From JBDROU01 sp043809745 [NCBI: bacterium] (lineage in GTDB: Bacteria > Elusimicrobiota > JBDRMW01), in contig JBDROU010000033.1 in the NCBI GenBank assembly GCA_043809745.1, positions 1 to 64,000 on the forward strand: 64,000 nucleotides of DNA. The letters are read 5' to 3'. Both the position numbers and the translations under genes were made by a program. The notes beneath the pieces were generated by a model. That model was not told the DNA's origin and ran no database searches. It saw only the letters and a program-made list of their open reading frames with translations. Positions 39,001-45,447 of the stretch are shown piece by piece; the stretch's first letter is position 1; the number at the start of each line of letters is the position of its first letter.

Positions 39001-42000
39001 CAAGACTGTTGATGACGGGGGTTATGAAAGTACTTATTCAACTGAAGTCTCAACAAGGACGCCTGCAATACCTCCAGCTGTTCCTACGTCGTTTGCTGGT
39101 GTTGCGCTTTCAACTGAGAGTATAAAATGGACCTGGACCGATAATGCTGATAATGAGGATGGGTTCAGAATTTTAGACGGATCGGATATATTGGTTCAGC
39201 AATTAACTGAAAATACAACATTTTGGGTAGAGACTGTGGGTTCTCCCAATGATGCAATTACCAGAAAAGTTGAGGTTTACAATGAAGCCAGTACCGTAAA
39301 GACATCAGCTGTCTTAGTTTATACTCTGGCTGCCGTTCCTGATGATCTGGGTGTGGTTGCTGTAACCTCAACTACTATAAATGTAAACTGGACAGGAAGT
39401 GTTACTGGCGATGCGGAAAGTTATATTGTCGCTGTTGCCACATATTCTGCATGTCCGGATAATCTTTATGCGGTCCAATCCGGCAGTCTGACTTCCCCAA
39501 CTTATGAATACACAGTTCTCGGGCTTACTCAACAGAAAGAGTATTTTATTAAATTGAGGGTGTATAATGCCGACGATGTCGTTCAGTACACAAGTTATGT
39601 AAGTACCGTAACTCTGGATGGAATCGCGCCGAATCAAATTGTTGATCTGGTGGGCGCAGCGAGCACAGCGGATGTTGGGATAGTTGACCTAACGTGGACT
39701 GCTCCTGGTGATGACGGTACACAAAATGGGGATGCGGCAATGTATACAATCAGATACTCATCTGTTATATTTACTGCGGATCAGTTTGACTCGCAGCCGT
39801 ATGTTAAGTATGTTGTGCCCGGATCAGCCGAGAGCGCGGAGTCTTTAAGCATAACTGGATTGGAATACGGTTCAACTTATTATTTCGCTATAAGGACCGA
39901 AGATGAAATACCAAATTATTCGGCTGTAAGCAATCTGGTTGTCGCGGCCGCATCAATCAAACACTGGATAGGCGGGAACGGCGCCTGGAATAATCCTTCA
40001 AACTGGCTGCCGTATGGTGTGCCGGTATCAACCCATGTTGTGCTTATAGACGCAGCGGGCTGCGATTCAAATGTTGATGCTAATTATTCAGTAGAAAAAA
40101 TTATCGTGAACTACGGAACGTTAGACCTTAACGCATACGATTTGACTATTTTAAGCACTGATTCTGATGATGCTGTCAGGACTTCCGCTAACGGCGGTAT
40201 AACATTAAACGGCGGGAACTTAATCTTAAATGGAGGTTTTACCAACAATAGTTTAAGTTACAATTTAAGTTCCGGTTCTGTAACATTTACCGGAGTCGGT
40301 CAAAAATATTTCTCCGGTGTGTCAACCTCGCTGGATCAATTTGTAATTCAAAACGGAACTGTAGTACTTAATTTGAACCTTGATATTAATGGAGATGTCA
40401 ATATAGGAACATCTGGGAATCTTAACGTAAGCAACAGGACTGTGAGCATCGCAGGGGATTGGATAAATCAGGGCGGAGGCATGACTGCGGCAGCCGGGGC
40501 AGAGATAATATTTGACGGGACATCAGCGCAGACAGTAGGTGGCCCTTCGGATACGGATTTCGGATTAGCTCAACTTACGGTAAACAAAGCTTCCGGGGCT
40601 TTGAGTTTGGGTAAGAATATGACTGTTGCGGGTGATGTGTTGTTTGATAACGGGACAGTAAATGCTCCGGCAGGCATTACCCTCTCTTTAGGGAATAATC
40701 TTTCGCTTAATAATACAGGAATATTTAATATGAGCGGGTCAACAATGACTGTTGATGGTTATGTGCTGGTAAATGCGAGCTCAATGCTGTATCTTACCGA
40801 TGGAGCTAAGGTTGTGCTTGCTGATGGGAAATCTATAGCAGTTAACTCGGGCGGTGAACTGAAATCAGATGCCTCTAATAATGTAATAACAAGCAAGACC
40901 CCGGGTGTGGAATACTACGGGTTAGTAGTCAACTCAGGCGGTACACTTTCAATCACCGGTTTGTTAATCGAGTATGTGAACTCATATGGTTTAAATATTA
41001 AAAACGGTGCAACAATTACTGGAAATGCAATAAATAATTTGACCGTACAGAATATTCAAAATGGAGGTGCCGCTGTTAATTTAGAATTTGTGGGAAGCGC
41101 GCACACCTACACCATGGATAATATTAATTTTGCAGACGCCAGCATAGCTACGAATGTTTCTGCCGCTAATCTTATTTACCCGGCAAGCATAACTTTAACT
41201 AATTATACCGGTATAAGAGGAGGGGAATCCTACGATAATGATCCTGCTGAGCCGGGGAACGATACAATTGTATGGATTCTTGAAACTAACCCTCCGAGCG
41301 GTATTACGGATCTGTCTGCGGCAGCGCATACAACTATTAACGGTGCGGCAAAGCTTATGTTCACTGTTCCGGTTGATGATACCGGTGTAACAAATTACCA
41401 AATAAGATATGCATCATATGCTGTTGCAGGGGATTCAACCGCATGGTGGAACAATGCTTCGAGCGCTTCAGCGGTGGCTGTTGCTGCCGTCGGTAATCCT
41501 GAAACGCTGAGCGTTACCGGTCTAACAGCCTGGACAACTTATTATTTTGCGGCTCGTCCCAGAGACAGTTCAGGCAATATCGGTCCATTCCCAACATATT
41601 TAGGGACACCCGATACTCCGGGGGCTTTGGCTTCGGATAAGATCAGTCCAACTATCGGTTTATTAATACAAGACGGATCTGAGGTTAACAGTTTAGCAGT
41701 TATTAACGGGACGGCTTCAGATACATTGCCTGGTTCCGGCCTTTCATCAATACAGCTCCAAATAATTGATGTCTCCGGTTCTAAATACTGGAACGGAAGC
41801 GTTTGGAGCGGTGTTGAGGTATCTTCAGTAATAGTTGCCTCCGGAAGTTGGAGTTATTCAACTGTACCGGCCTGGGAGAGCAACAAGGTTTACAGATTAA
41901 AATCTAAAGTTCAGGATATTGCAGGATTGTGGTCGGCTGAGGTTCAGGTTCAGTTTACATTTGATGATATTGCTCCGGGTGTAATAAGTGACTTAGAGGC

Positions 42001-43867
42001 TTCACCTACAGGCAGCTCCGGAGAAATCGAACTTACATTTACAGTTCCTTACGAAGACTCAACTAACGTAATTAGTTTATACCCGTATTATTATGACATA
42101 CGCTACGATGTTAATGATTTTAGCACAGGTACATTTGTTACCAGAGCTTCCTCTATATCATATAACGGGACCACACTCCCGGGCACTAAATTTACAGCTG
42201 CAATAAACGGTTTATCCGATGGGATAATATATTACTTCCATATAAAAGCAGTTGATTTAGCTGGGAATACAAGTGATATGGATATCTCATCGCCTACCGC
42301 CAATTCCTCTTCGGGTGATTTGGAAGCTCCAGAAGAAATCAGCGATTTGACGGCCTCTTCCACAGAAGTTTCCACCGCAATAGATCTGACCTGGAGCGTG
42401 CCCCATGAAAACGGCAATTCAGGCGGGGCTCCGGAAAGTTATGAGATTGGGTACGCGACATTTATGATTGCAGGAACTAATTATGATGATGCCTCTAAGT
42501 GGGATGTAACCAACGGTAATGCTTCTGTGGGTGACACATTAACCGCAACAATTACCGGTTTAACCACCGGCAATTTCTACTATTTCAGGATCAGGAGCAT
42601 AGATGATGCCGGTAATTACAGTGATCTGGATATCGGTCTTACAGCATCAGCTTATGCCGGAGATGCGCTTAAGCCCAACCAGATAACTGATTTAAGCGCA
42701 TTAACACCTAGCAGCGGGTCGGGGCATATAAATTTAAGCTGGACAACACCTTATGAAGATGGTTTGTCAGGCGGGCCTCCCGCATCATATAAGATTGCTT
42801 ACGGTACGGCTAGTTTCAGCTCCGAGGATTTTGATTATCAAACTGTAATTGCGATTACTCACACATCCAAATTAGCCGGTGAAACATATACCTATACTTT
42901 GGATGATCTCAGTCCACAGGTGTTGTATTACATAAGGATTATAGCTATTGATGATTCTGATAATGAGTCGGATGCATCTAATAGAGTATCCGCATATGCT
43001 TCCTATACCTCTGAGACTGATATTTCCGGTGCTGTTACTAAAGAAGACGGCAGTGTAATTACGGGTGTTATAGTTAATGCGATATTGAATGGTGAAACTG
43101 TTTCAACAGATAATACGGAAGACGGAATCTACAGATTAGAAAGCCTTACCGCGGGGACAAACTATAGGGTAGAGGCAACATGGACTGTAAACGGGATAAC
43201 ATCCAGTGTGTATATAGATGATATACTTGCCGGTACAGGTGATGTAGATTTTACGCTGGAGGTTGATTATGAATTAGGATCAGTAGAAGGTCAGCTTGCC
43301 AGCGTTGCAGTCGCTTCAAGAGGAAATGTAGGGACATACGTGGCATCTGCGGTTCCCAGCGTAAAGGCATTCATAGAGCTCTTGCAGAATGGCAGGGTCG
43401 TGGCTAAAAAGTATACAGACCTTAATGGTAATTATTCCATAAAGAACCTTCTGCCCGGAGAATACCATATACGCGCTTTTAACGGGATAGGTTATTCCAT
43501 TCCGCAAAAGATCACGATTGGAGAAGGCGCTGTTGTTCAGATGGACTTTAAGTTCTCACTTCTTCTGGAGAAGAATGTTTATAACTATCCGAATCCATGC
43601 AGAACTCAAACTACCATAAGGTTTACTACCGATTGCCTGAATATTGAGGCTCAAATACTTATTTTCACAATTTCCGGTGAGTTGGTAAAAGAAATCAAAG
43701 GGCCCGAGTTATCTTTACAAGGGAACGAATACAGCTATGAATGGAATCTAACCAATTCTGGCGGGGAAGAGGTTGCAAGCGGTGTTTATCTGTATCAGAT
43801 AAAAGTTAAGAACAAGGATACGCAGGAGAAGACTACAGTTATAAAGAAAATAGCGGTTATAAAGTAA
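27065..43867 (+). CDS. giant 5600-residue modular secreted protein with type IX-like CTD
   Basis: A single uninterrupted frame covers a quarter of the window. Order seen: signal peptide (1-33), FN3, seven FG-GAP-like DxDxDG repeats (about 158-545), two FN3, a W..NW-type module with a beta-helical stretch (about 788-1250), seven WDG/GG-F blades (about 1250-1570), FN3, a second W..NW beta-helical stretch, FN3, seven bacterial Ig-like repeats, three invasin-like repeats, tandem FN3 domains, a third W..NW stretch (about 4298-4735), more FN3 and one Ig-like domain, two carboxypeptidase-regulatory-like domains, and a final domain with YNYPNPCRTQT, FTISGELVKEI and EEVASGVYLYQIKV, as in type IX sorting or FlgD-like domains. 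It is probably a surface adhesin; calcium binding by the DxDxDG loops is likely. Confidence 0.92.
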   Translation: MRDTNKIIISKLGKVILIALFICITSFKAAFAGSTPPAGVTTLSGLVSIQKGVIQLTWLSPGDDGTVGDLTTGSEFRIQYSSYSVAWSKDNAQIIISTTGVTPLTQQNKTITSLLTYTTYTFKIWTKDDNENWSTISNEAIVQTWGFDDEEVYVGGFANSGLVFGDVAWGDYDNDGDMDVLANGRDSSMNSQLRVYYNTGAGLMNSTPIEVGGGSDTGLEYGGVAWGDFDNDGDLDILTSGTDNSMQEQLRVYKNTGGSFDSNQIEVGGSSNTGLWKGEVAWGDYDNDGDLDVLASGQDSTTGQQLRIYKNEGDGYINISPVEVGGGSSTGLMYGGVAWGDYDDDGDLDVLASGSDSIMDFQLRIYENTGEGIINSNQIEVGGSSDSGLYYGDVAWGDYDNDGDLDLVSSGYDSSSNRQLRVYQNDGGTINTSQIEVDGFNDGLFNGGVAWGDFNNDGTLDLLASGVGITSEEQLRVYENSGGGSFYTNTIVVEEVGNDMLVQGKVEWCDYDIDGDIDILVSGWDGVGQEELKIYKNTLVEFVGSGAANTAPNQPAGFSVEEISDKIVFKWSPASDTGTGATPAAGLYYNLAVSTENSIGNDPATSVYGSPLLGNFVRPPKIYDSNTRYGIALDLPVGVTYYWAVAAIDVGLSSSSYSAIQSTYIPPNIPPCAISDLTAVIGVDEGEITLEWTAPGNDDQVGVADHYIVKWDTNQITTADFDSATTYIQSWTPITGGSDEMHNVIGFIPGTTYYFAIKAVDDEAVSGYWSTIGANTQNYAAAKISYKRYWVAASAGLWTDTSNWSTTSGGGGGASIPDPTQVAVFDGGSSSNCSIDTEAVVDSIVLCSTYTATVTVSSPTFKAISLTKIEGGTFSTNMSSITAGSYSQSGGMYNAGVSTITCDGSYFEITGGTYNYGNSTLVMDISNNNMNLFIDGYALNKVIVKQSGTFSRNLIIGSGTITINGSLQIDAANSGDVIINAFIYDPDVNLNNNLDCLGEGSGYERLYMGDGTWTVEGNINLSSATVNSDFSTLVMNKMGTGIIVGSGYLNNVTISTSAIGINSDVEIKGTLTVASGKNLQIAKDCELMMKPSSDIDINGSIEGPGILILQDYDEAKLGITGTIRAETAYQTYLNNVTIPPREFLGGLTIINEGVSNRTAILGTGTSQVIKSSANIAVYCGGMGDITLDAATLNPDINISNGSLLTASQGFGHVNVNMGSGDWITSGGIMVSSTTLNAGNSTVIVKSNAGFNPLSTGINNDVHAVAEFKGGLVAGGIFTQAGGSSREKITFWDGDSWEAMSTGMNGDVHALIVYNGMLIAGGNFTTAGGITVNRIAMWDGSSWYALGSGIGNGEVFALSIYKGKLAVGGSFTLAGGKSASRIALWNGFEWEAFSSGMNDTIYALKEYKDRLYAGGAFVSPQSRVAYWDGTSWLPLSGGLNNTVYAMEEHEDELFVGGAFTNQGNNIARWNGSFWSSCGAGVNNTVRSISVWNYDLMVGGDFTMVDGRVSKRIAGYYGAGGWDTFYYGADNTVNALASFQNSLVLGGKFNLVDDVPNTIRIAKYQNNAEISLSSETLNIVDIQDTSEDGVIFEDVVISTLIATQPNTKLYFKHYSTSAFTNVNINGQSNDTRIMLRSTINTTSYYWDVAGTQNISYADIRDCNASLGSTIDADDGTNVNSGNNVNWDFTASGTPADVTDLTALTSVDEGEIDLHWSSPGNDGTIGLLTGEYRIQYSTDTGVVWSTTTAQVTISTSNVIPLSQQNYAISGLDFGATYYFRLWTQNELSTWSFVSNGATNWAQVNQPYSKYWAATTDDQWANGYNWSRTPGGTRGAGAPDFNDTAVFGNGGSTYTCWVSTNPVVKAISIEAGYIGPVQLNAPCTSFTVTETFDIYSSTFNGYPGAVIEISTFTMSGGQFNAGSSTVSVSNDFTVSGGSCVLNMADFKLVGSNNQDVALSTNIAIARFIVDKPAGTAYMKSGMTVKNHFEIIDGTLDCDGGIVRDFYIEASSFTINGGASFNPGLSEFIFTDSGVSTVQEINMPGQAFNDLRMDRTFQTFQIKALSDINVANDFKVGKGIFEIVDSTVNVDNSFTYTEPSTGTVKVGNNGYLHIINGAVQGNGILRLMDGGVIQVDNQLDINNDGKLQSAYSVFPDKANFLRGNGSYFVFDLEGEINISQELIVLNSEGIVCHNSPNLSGFNNITFTDVTPGNAAIIIQDVTGDVYITSCTFNSNVSTNVYCQNDISPSTVTVKYAFGSKAGQDYENDFFARIEWFDDFLPGEITDFIAVTGSADGEIDLSWIAPGDDDSKGIVKYYDIRYSTYAVSNPTDTWDSLYVGDPAPPAPVEPGDPQVHTLGDLTIAPTLYIYIKAFDELGNYSWEESSGTMPGDYTEPDSGVSLPINNQWFNELITISGTASDNISQNIEAVKIAVKRKSDNFYFNGSGFTSTYTTMSVTIDNVDGYNIEWHYEDVDLDYYIEGGGVYEIYTYGEDLQGNYETVNATTTFKIDRSTPTSGIADPNQLFLNSLPIVSGTVIETPENSIYSITADIDIAIQENPHISGDYWTGLAFDSATIHWLTDVSTSTTATLTYWNYPSPTWADGTKYRVYTKAVDTAGNYELGNTSFTFTYDVSTPVARIENPSGSFRMKDTGIVTIQGTADDPNNGEVSQVQYRIKQQGGNYWDGASGFNEADGNAAWIVSDTSDGWANWNSTFTVSASNGYINEVNYDIEIRVVDSAGNYGVDYDTVTLTADFSMPQANITDPVNSYINSISAINGTSSDPFTGSIDKVRITVKQLSDGLFWTGANFTTPTTFYITASGTENWSYDVIKSTHLTHGTSYYIVAASSDTAGNIEMTPDQITFTYDIGLPTSTIESPVHDSVLNELVTISGTAVDEFGIGVVKVRIKRDDNKYWDGAAWVATETYLTASDTDYWYYDTDTVSWTSGSTYDINCRATDLATNLEIISSTTTFLFDNVAPTSYVQFPANNEFYSTVKTLPNAYGAGVESASEIDNIKLSFRDETSGKYWNGSDAFDSDVESWHTVNDTDTWTWAVPEAYLVNGRNYRMRTIATDQANNSETPSAGITFGFDLTEPDSAISNITDGVTIDPTGAIMGTASDSFAGAGEIEYYLRLDSGTFSPIPDGDDLYWNGSDWQASGIWISSDVQGTASSWFIDKDSITWVTGQKYWMSIKAKDNADNWETAITTTSFYMAKPATHLKVEGITSPHTAGTLTSVTVTALDDDNNTAFTYASSVTFTVLGGPETAGVELPSNYTFVPATDMGVHVFSNAVNLKKAGSRTVIVTDIDNGSINGSQSSIQVDSAALTGLQALVPGETSAPGTTTGKIGTPAVQTAGAGFTMTVNAVDNYFNVVSTDVSVSIDTEDPYDTEPGDQALTDGIGSFTLTFKTANTSPGWISTATASGLSAGVSAPVPVNPDAASKLLLLLPGETHNPGSVGGKTGAPDTQQVEVSFDVTVKACDANFNTDPSQTQEVHLADSEGNTMPADANMVAGMKIFSVTLISPTTHQITVTDVDVTAPAMTLYTTPEFDVTPGIVPNAISDLTVLQGSNEGEVTLQWAAPGDDATAGTATSYIVKWDTNQITGAGFDSATTYNQSWTPLYGGSPEGPYTISGFTGGVTYYFAIKAVDDLGYIGSWSESVNTLNYNSAQVDLVEPSAVSDLTALTGAIEGEITLAWTAPGDDESSGTATSYILKWDTLQINTAGFDSATTYSQSWIPQVNGSAEGPYTLAGFNGGVTYYFAIKAVDDLDNKGSWSTIVVNSQNYAYAQIDVSAPCSISDLTAIAGTNEGEIDLAWTAPGDDEGSGTPASYIVKYDTTQITNASFNAAIEYVQLWVPLAAGGSESQTVSGFVPGSTYYFAIKAVDEMGNTGEWSVAGINTLADGPAMDLNPGVPISPTIETVSYCSINLNWTAPNNLDINHYLVYYDSDASGVPYSGTGAVDGMSPIIVPAPPYLLTGLTQKVTYYIAIKTVDDGGYESTYSTEVSTRTPAIPPAVPTSFAGVALSTESIKWTWTDNADNEDGFRILDGSDILVQQLTENTTFWVETVGSPNDAITRKVEVYNEASTVKTSAVLVYTLAAVPDDLGVVAVTSTTINVNWTGSVTGDAESYIVAVATYSACPDNLYAVQSGSLTSPTYEYTVLGLTQQKEYFIKLRVYNADDVVQYTSYVSTVTLDGIAPNQIVDLVGAASTADVGIVDLTWTAPGDDGTQNGDAAMYTIRYSSVIFTADQFDSQPYVKYVVPGSAESAESLSITGLEYGSTYYFAIRTEDEIPNYSAVSNLVVAAASIKHWIGGNGAWNNPSNWLPYGVPVSTHVVLIDAAGCDSNVDANYSVEKIIVNYGTLDLNAYDLTILSTDSDDAVRTSANGGITLNGGNLILNGGFTNNSLSYNLSSGSVTFTGVGQKYFSGVSTSLDQFVIQNGTVVLNLNLDINGDVNIGTSGNLNVSNRTVSIAGDWINQGGGMTAAAGAEIIFDGTSAQTVGGPSDTDFGLAQLTVNKASGALSLGKNMTVAGDVLFDNGTVNAPAGITLSLGNNLSLNNTGIFNMSGSTMTVDGYVLVNASSMLYLTDGAKVVLADGKSIAVNSGGELKSDASNNVITSKTPGVEYYGLVVNSGGTLSITGLLIEYVNSYGLNIKNGATITGNAINNLTVQNIQNGGAAVNLEFVGSAHTYTMDNINFADASIATNVSAANLIYPASITLTNYTGIRGGESYDNDPAEPGNDTIVWILETNPPSGITDLSAAAHTTINGAAKLMFTVPVDDTGVTNYQIRYASYAVAGDSTAWWNNASSASAVAVAAVGNPETLSVTGLTAWTTYYFAARPRDSSGNIGPFPTYLGTPDTPGALASDKISPTIGLLIQDGSEVNSLAVINGTASDTLPGSGLSSIQLQIIDVSGSKYWNGSVWSGVEVSSVIVASGSWSYSTVPAWESNKVYRLKSKVQDIAGLWSAEVQVQFTFDDIAPGVISDLEASPTGSSGEIELTFTVPYEDSTNVISLYPYYYDIRYDVNDFSTGTFVTRASSISYNGTTLPGTKFTAAINGLSDGIIYYFHIKAVDLAGNTSDMDISSPTANSSSGDLEAPEEISDLTASSTEVSTAIDLTWSVPHENGNSGGAPESYEIGYATFMIAGTNYDDASKWDVTNGNASVGDTLTATITGLTTGNFYYFRIRSIDDAGNYSDLDIGLTASAYAGDALKPNQITDLSALTPSSGSGHINLSWTTPYEDGLSGGPPASYKIAYGTASFSSEDFDYQTVIAITHTSKLAGETYTYTLDDLSPQVLYYIRIIAIDDSDNESDASNRVSAYASYTSETDISGAVTKEDGSVITGVIVNAILNGETVSTDNTEDGIYRLESLTAGTNYRVEATWTVNGITSSVYIDDILAGTGDVDFTLEVDYELGSVEGQLASVAVASRGNVGTYVASAVPSVKAFIELLQNGRVVAKKYTDLNGNYSIKNLLPGEYHIRAFNGIGYSIPQKITIGEGAVVQMDFKFSLLLEKNVYNYPNPCRTQTTIRFTTDCLNIEAQILIFTISGELVKEIKGPELSLQGNEYSYEWNLTNSGGEEVASGVYLYQIKVKNKDTQEKTTVIKKIAVIK
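27537..28710 (+). repeat. seven FG-GAP/VCBS-like repeats of 55-57 residues
   Basis: The core VAWGDYDNDGDLDVL recurs with starts at 27563, 27734, 27902, 28073, 28244, 28409 and 28580, giving periods of 171, 168, 171, 171, 165 and 171 bases. Each unit has a DxDxDGxxD calcium-type loop and ends in QLRVYxN; the last unit is the most diverged (EWCDYDIDGDIDIL). Seven units are what an integrin-alpha-like seven-bladed propeller needs. Confidence 0.85.
30810..31770 (+). repeat. second seven-unit propeller-like repeat block
   Basis: Units of about 40-48 residues follow the pattern V-x-A-L-x-x-Y-x-x-x-L-x-x-GG-x-F, then RIAxWDGxxW and a short SGM/GGL turn. Seven can be counted, the first beginning at DVHAVAEFKGGLVAGG and the last at NTVNALASFQNSL. 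It resembles kelch-type or similar propeller blades and is unrelated in sequence to the FG-GAP block 2 kb upstream. Confidence 0.75.
34220..36675 (+). repeat. seven tandem bacterial Ig-like domains
   Basis: Units of roughly 100-130 residues, each with a proline-rich entry (xPTSxI or xPDSxI), an ISGTASD-type strand, a YWNGxxW-type strand and a closing TFxFD or TFTYD. Seven entries are visible, at EPDSGVSLP, TPTSGIADP, TPVARIENP, MPQANITDP, LPTSTIESP, APTSYVQFP and EPDSAISNI. A further, isolated unit of this type is near 41640-41970. Confidence 0.7.
37700..38760 (+). repeat. three near-identical tandem FN3 domains
   Basis: Three adjacent copies of about 118 residues share AISDLTxL, EGEIxLxWTAPGDDxxxGT, SYIVKWDTxQI and TYYFAIKAVDDLGxxGSW almost word for word; a fourth relative is at 29070-29400. 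The high similarity of neighbouring copies points to recent duplication and predicts length variation between strains and assembly difficulty here. Confidence 0.75.
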
Positions 43868-43892
43868 TAAACTGTCTGGTTTATTGTTTTTA

Positions 43893-43920
43893 TTGACAAT
43901 TTGGAGTTTACGGTTAGACT
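43893..43920 (+). promoter_or_regulatory. candidate promoter of the envelope/motor operon
   Basis: TTGACA (43893-43898), 16 bases, TAGACT (43915-43920) in the 68-base gap after the giant gene, with GAGG at 43927-43930 before the ATG at 43936. Identical hexamers and spacing occur at 25856-25883. No terminator hairpin is visible between the giant gene and this promoter, so read-through is possible. Confidence 0.5.
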
Positions 43921-43935
43921 TATATTGAGGTAATT

Positions 43936-45447
43936 ATGTTTAACAGGGTATCAGGAACAGCTTTATTAATATGCTTGGTTTTTAGCTCGGTGAGCTTTGC
44001 TCAAGTTGCTGTGACTAATTTGGAGGCAGTGGATGAGCTGTTGAGCTCAAGAAGCAACTTTTCTTCTGCCGAAAAGATCGGTTTTAAGATAACAGCTAAT
44101 AATACCTCTGCGAGTTCAAGCAGGATTCAGTTTGATTTTACAGTTAAGAATCCCGCCGGTAAACAGGTGTTCAGCCAGAGGGGTAATTCTGTGCCGGGAA
44201 GCGCCGGGCAGAGCGGAACATCCATAAGAAATGTTCTTGTAAGCAAATTCTTTACCACCTCAGGGGCTTATACAGTAACCGGAAAAGCAACCCTTAATGG
44301 TATAAGCTCCCAAAAGAGCGCTACATTTATAATTACTGCCCCGATGTTAACCCTTTCTTACCCATCAAACGGAGCAAAGAATTTATCTGATAAGCCTTTA
44401 ATATTCAGATGGGTCGGGACCGGAGCGTCCAAGTATAAGATTTACGTAGATGATGATAGGTCATTTTTTAATGCCCTGTTTGTTGCTGAGACTACCGGTT
44501 TAAGTTATACATATCCATCCAATCCCGCCAATCAGCAGCAGAGGCTTGTAAGCGGTCAGGTTTACTACTGGAAGGTTGAAGGGTTAGATGCTTCAGGCAA
44601 CAAGATCAGTGAAGCCAGTATACCGTATTCATTCAGTCTATCTGCTGATGCCACTTCATCTTCTACTAAAGATGCCGGCATTACAAACATCAGGCTTTCT
44701 AACATAGCCGGTTATCCCGGACATGTACCTATAGGCGTTACAGTAGAAAATAAAGGCGGGAGAAGCATAAGTAATATAGATGTGGTATTAAATGTTAATG
44801 GATTATCTGTAGAGCCTTCGCAAAAGATCCCATCTCTTAACAGCGGACAGAAAAAAGAACTGATCTTTCAATACAGAATAGTGAACTTCAATGAACCGTT
44901 GATTTGCGTAGCTACTTTAGATATTTATGATGATGATGTTAATAATAACAAATATGTTAAACGCTTGGCTGTGCCGGATAAACTTGTAGAAGGTAAAGCT
45001 AAAATACATGGAAAGATTGTTGTTAAGAATACCACGCCGCCTAAAAAGGTAGAAAGGGCTCAGGTGTTTTTTCACGGGCCTAAGCAGGGTTATGAAGCAA
45101 GCGTAAACGGAGTCTACAAAATTGAGAATCTTCCTCCCGGTGAATATTCTTTATGGGTAAAAGCTGAAGGATACGAGGAATCGGTTAAGAGAACGGTTAA
45201 TATTGAAAAAGAAAAATCATATACCAATGTGGATTTCGAATTGAAAGCTTTATCTGAAGAGACAGGCTCTGAACCAAGTTATATAAGCTTTAATCTGAAT
45301 GAAGCCTGGCGTAAACTCAAATTAAACTTATCCGCAAATACGCTCAAAGATCTGGAAGGTTTTATTCCTTACTGGGTTAATGATAAAGAACTGCTTAAAA
45401 ATGTTATTGAAGGAAAAGCGGAAATTAAGAAAGAGAGTATAAAATGA
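43936..45447 (+). CDS. exported beta-sandwich protein with regulatory-like domain
   Basis: The 503-residue product has a signal peptide (cleavage near SVSFAQ, residue 23). Predicted beta-sandwich regions follow: one at about residues 25-135, one with SYPSNGAKNLSDKPLIFRW that resembles FN3 (about 138-235), one CARDB-like (VPIGVTVENKGGRSISNID, about 250-345), then a carboxypeptidase-regulatory-like domain (AKIHGKIVV, YKIENLPPGEYSLWVKAEGY, about 350-435). The last 60 residues are helical and charged. It is likely periplasmic or surface-bound and structural. It is the first gene of the motor operon and overlaps the FecR-domain gene by four bases. Confidence 0.75.
   Translation: MFNRVSGTALLICLVFSSVSFAQVAVTNLEAVDELLSSRSNFSSAEKIGFKITANNTSASSSRIQFDFTVKNPAGKQVFSQRGNSVPGSAGQSGTSIRNVLVSKFFTTSGAYTVTGKATLNGISSQKSATFIITAPMLTLSYPSNGAKNLSDKPLIFRWVGTGASKYKIYVDDDRSFFNALFVAETTGLSYTYPSNPANQQQRLVSGQVYYWKVEGLDASGNKISEASIPYSFSLSADATSSSTKDAGITNIRLSNIAGYPGHVPIGVTVENKGGRSISNIDVVLNVNGLSVEPSQKIPSLNSGQKKELIFQYRIVNFNEPLICVATLDIYDDDVNNNKYVKRLAVPDKLVEGKAKIHGKIVVKNTTPPKKVERAQVFFHGPKQGYEASVNGVYKIENLPPGEYSLWVKAEGYEESVKRTVNIEKEKSYTNVDFELKALSEETGSEPSYISFNLNEAWRKLKLNLSANTLKDLEGFIPYWVNDKELLKNVIEGKAEIKKESIK

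Noticed and set aside
27340-42417. Many minus-strand and out-of-frame open frames of 60-150 codons inside the giant gene
   Set aside because: They lie antisense to a continuous 5600-codon frame with coherent domains, have no ribosome sites and show no recognisable families.
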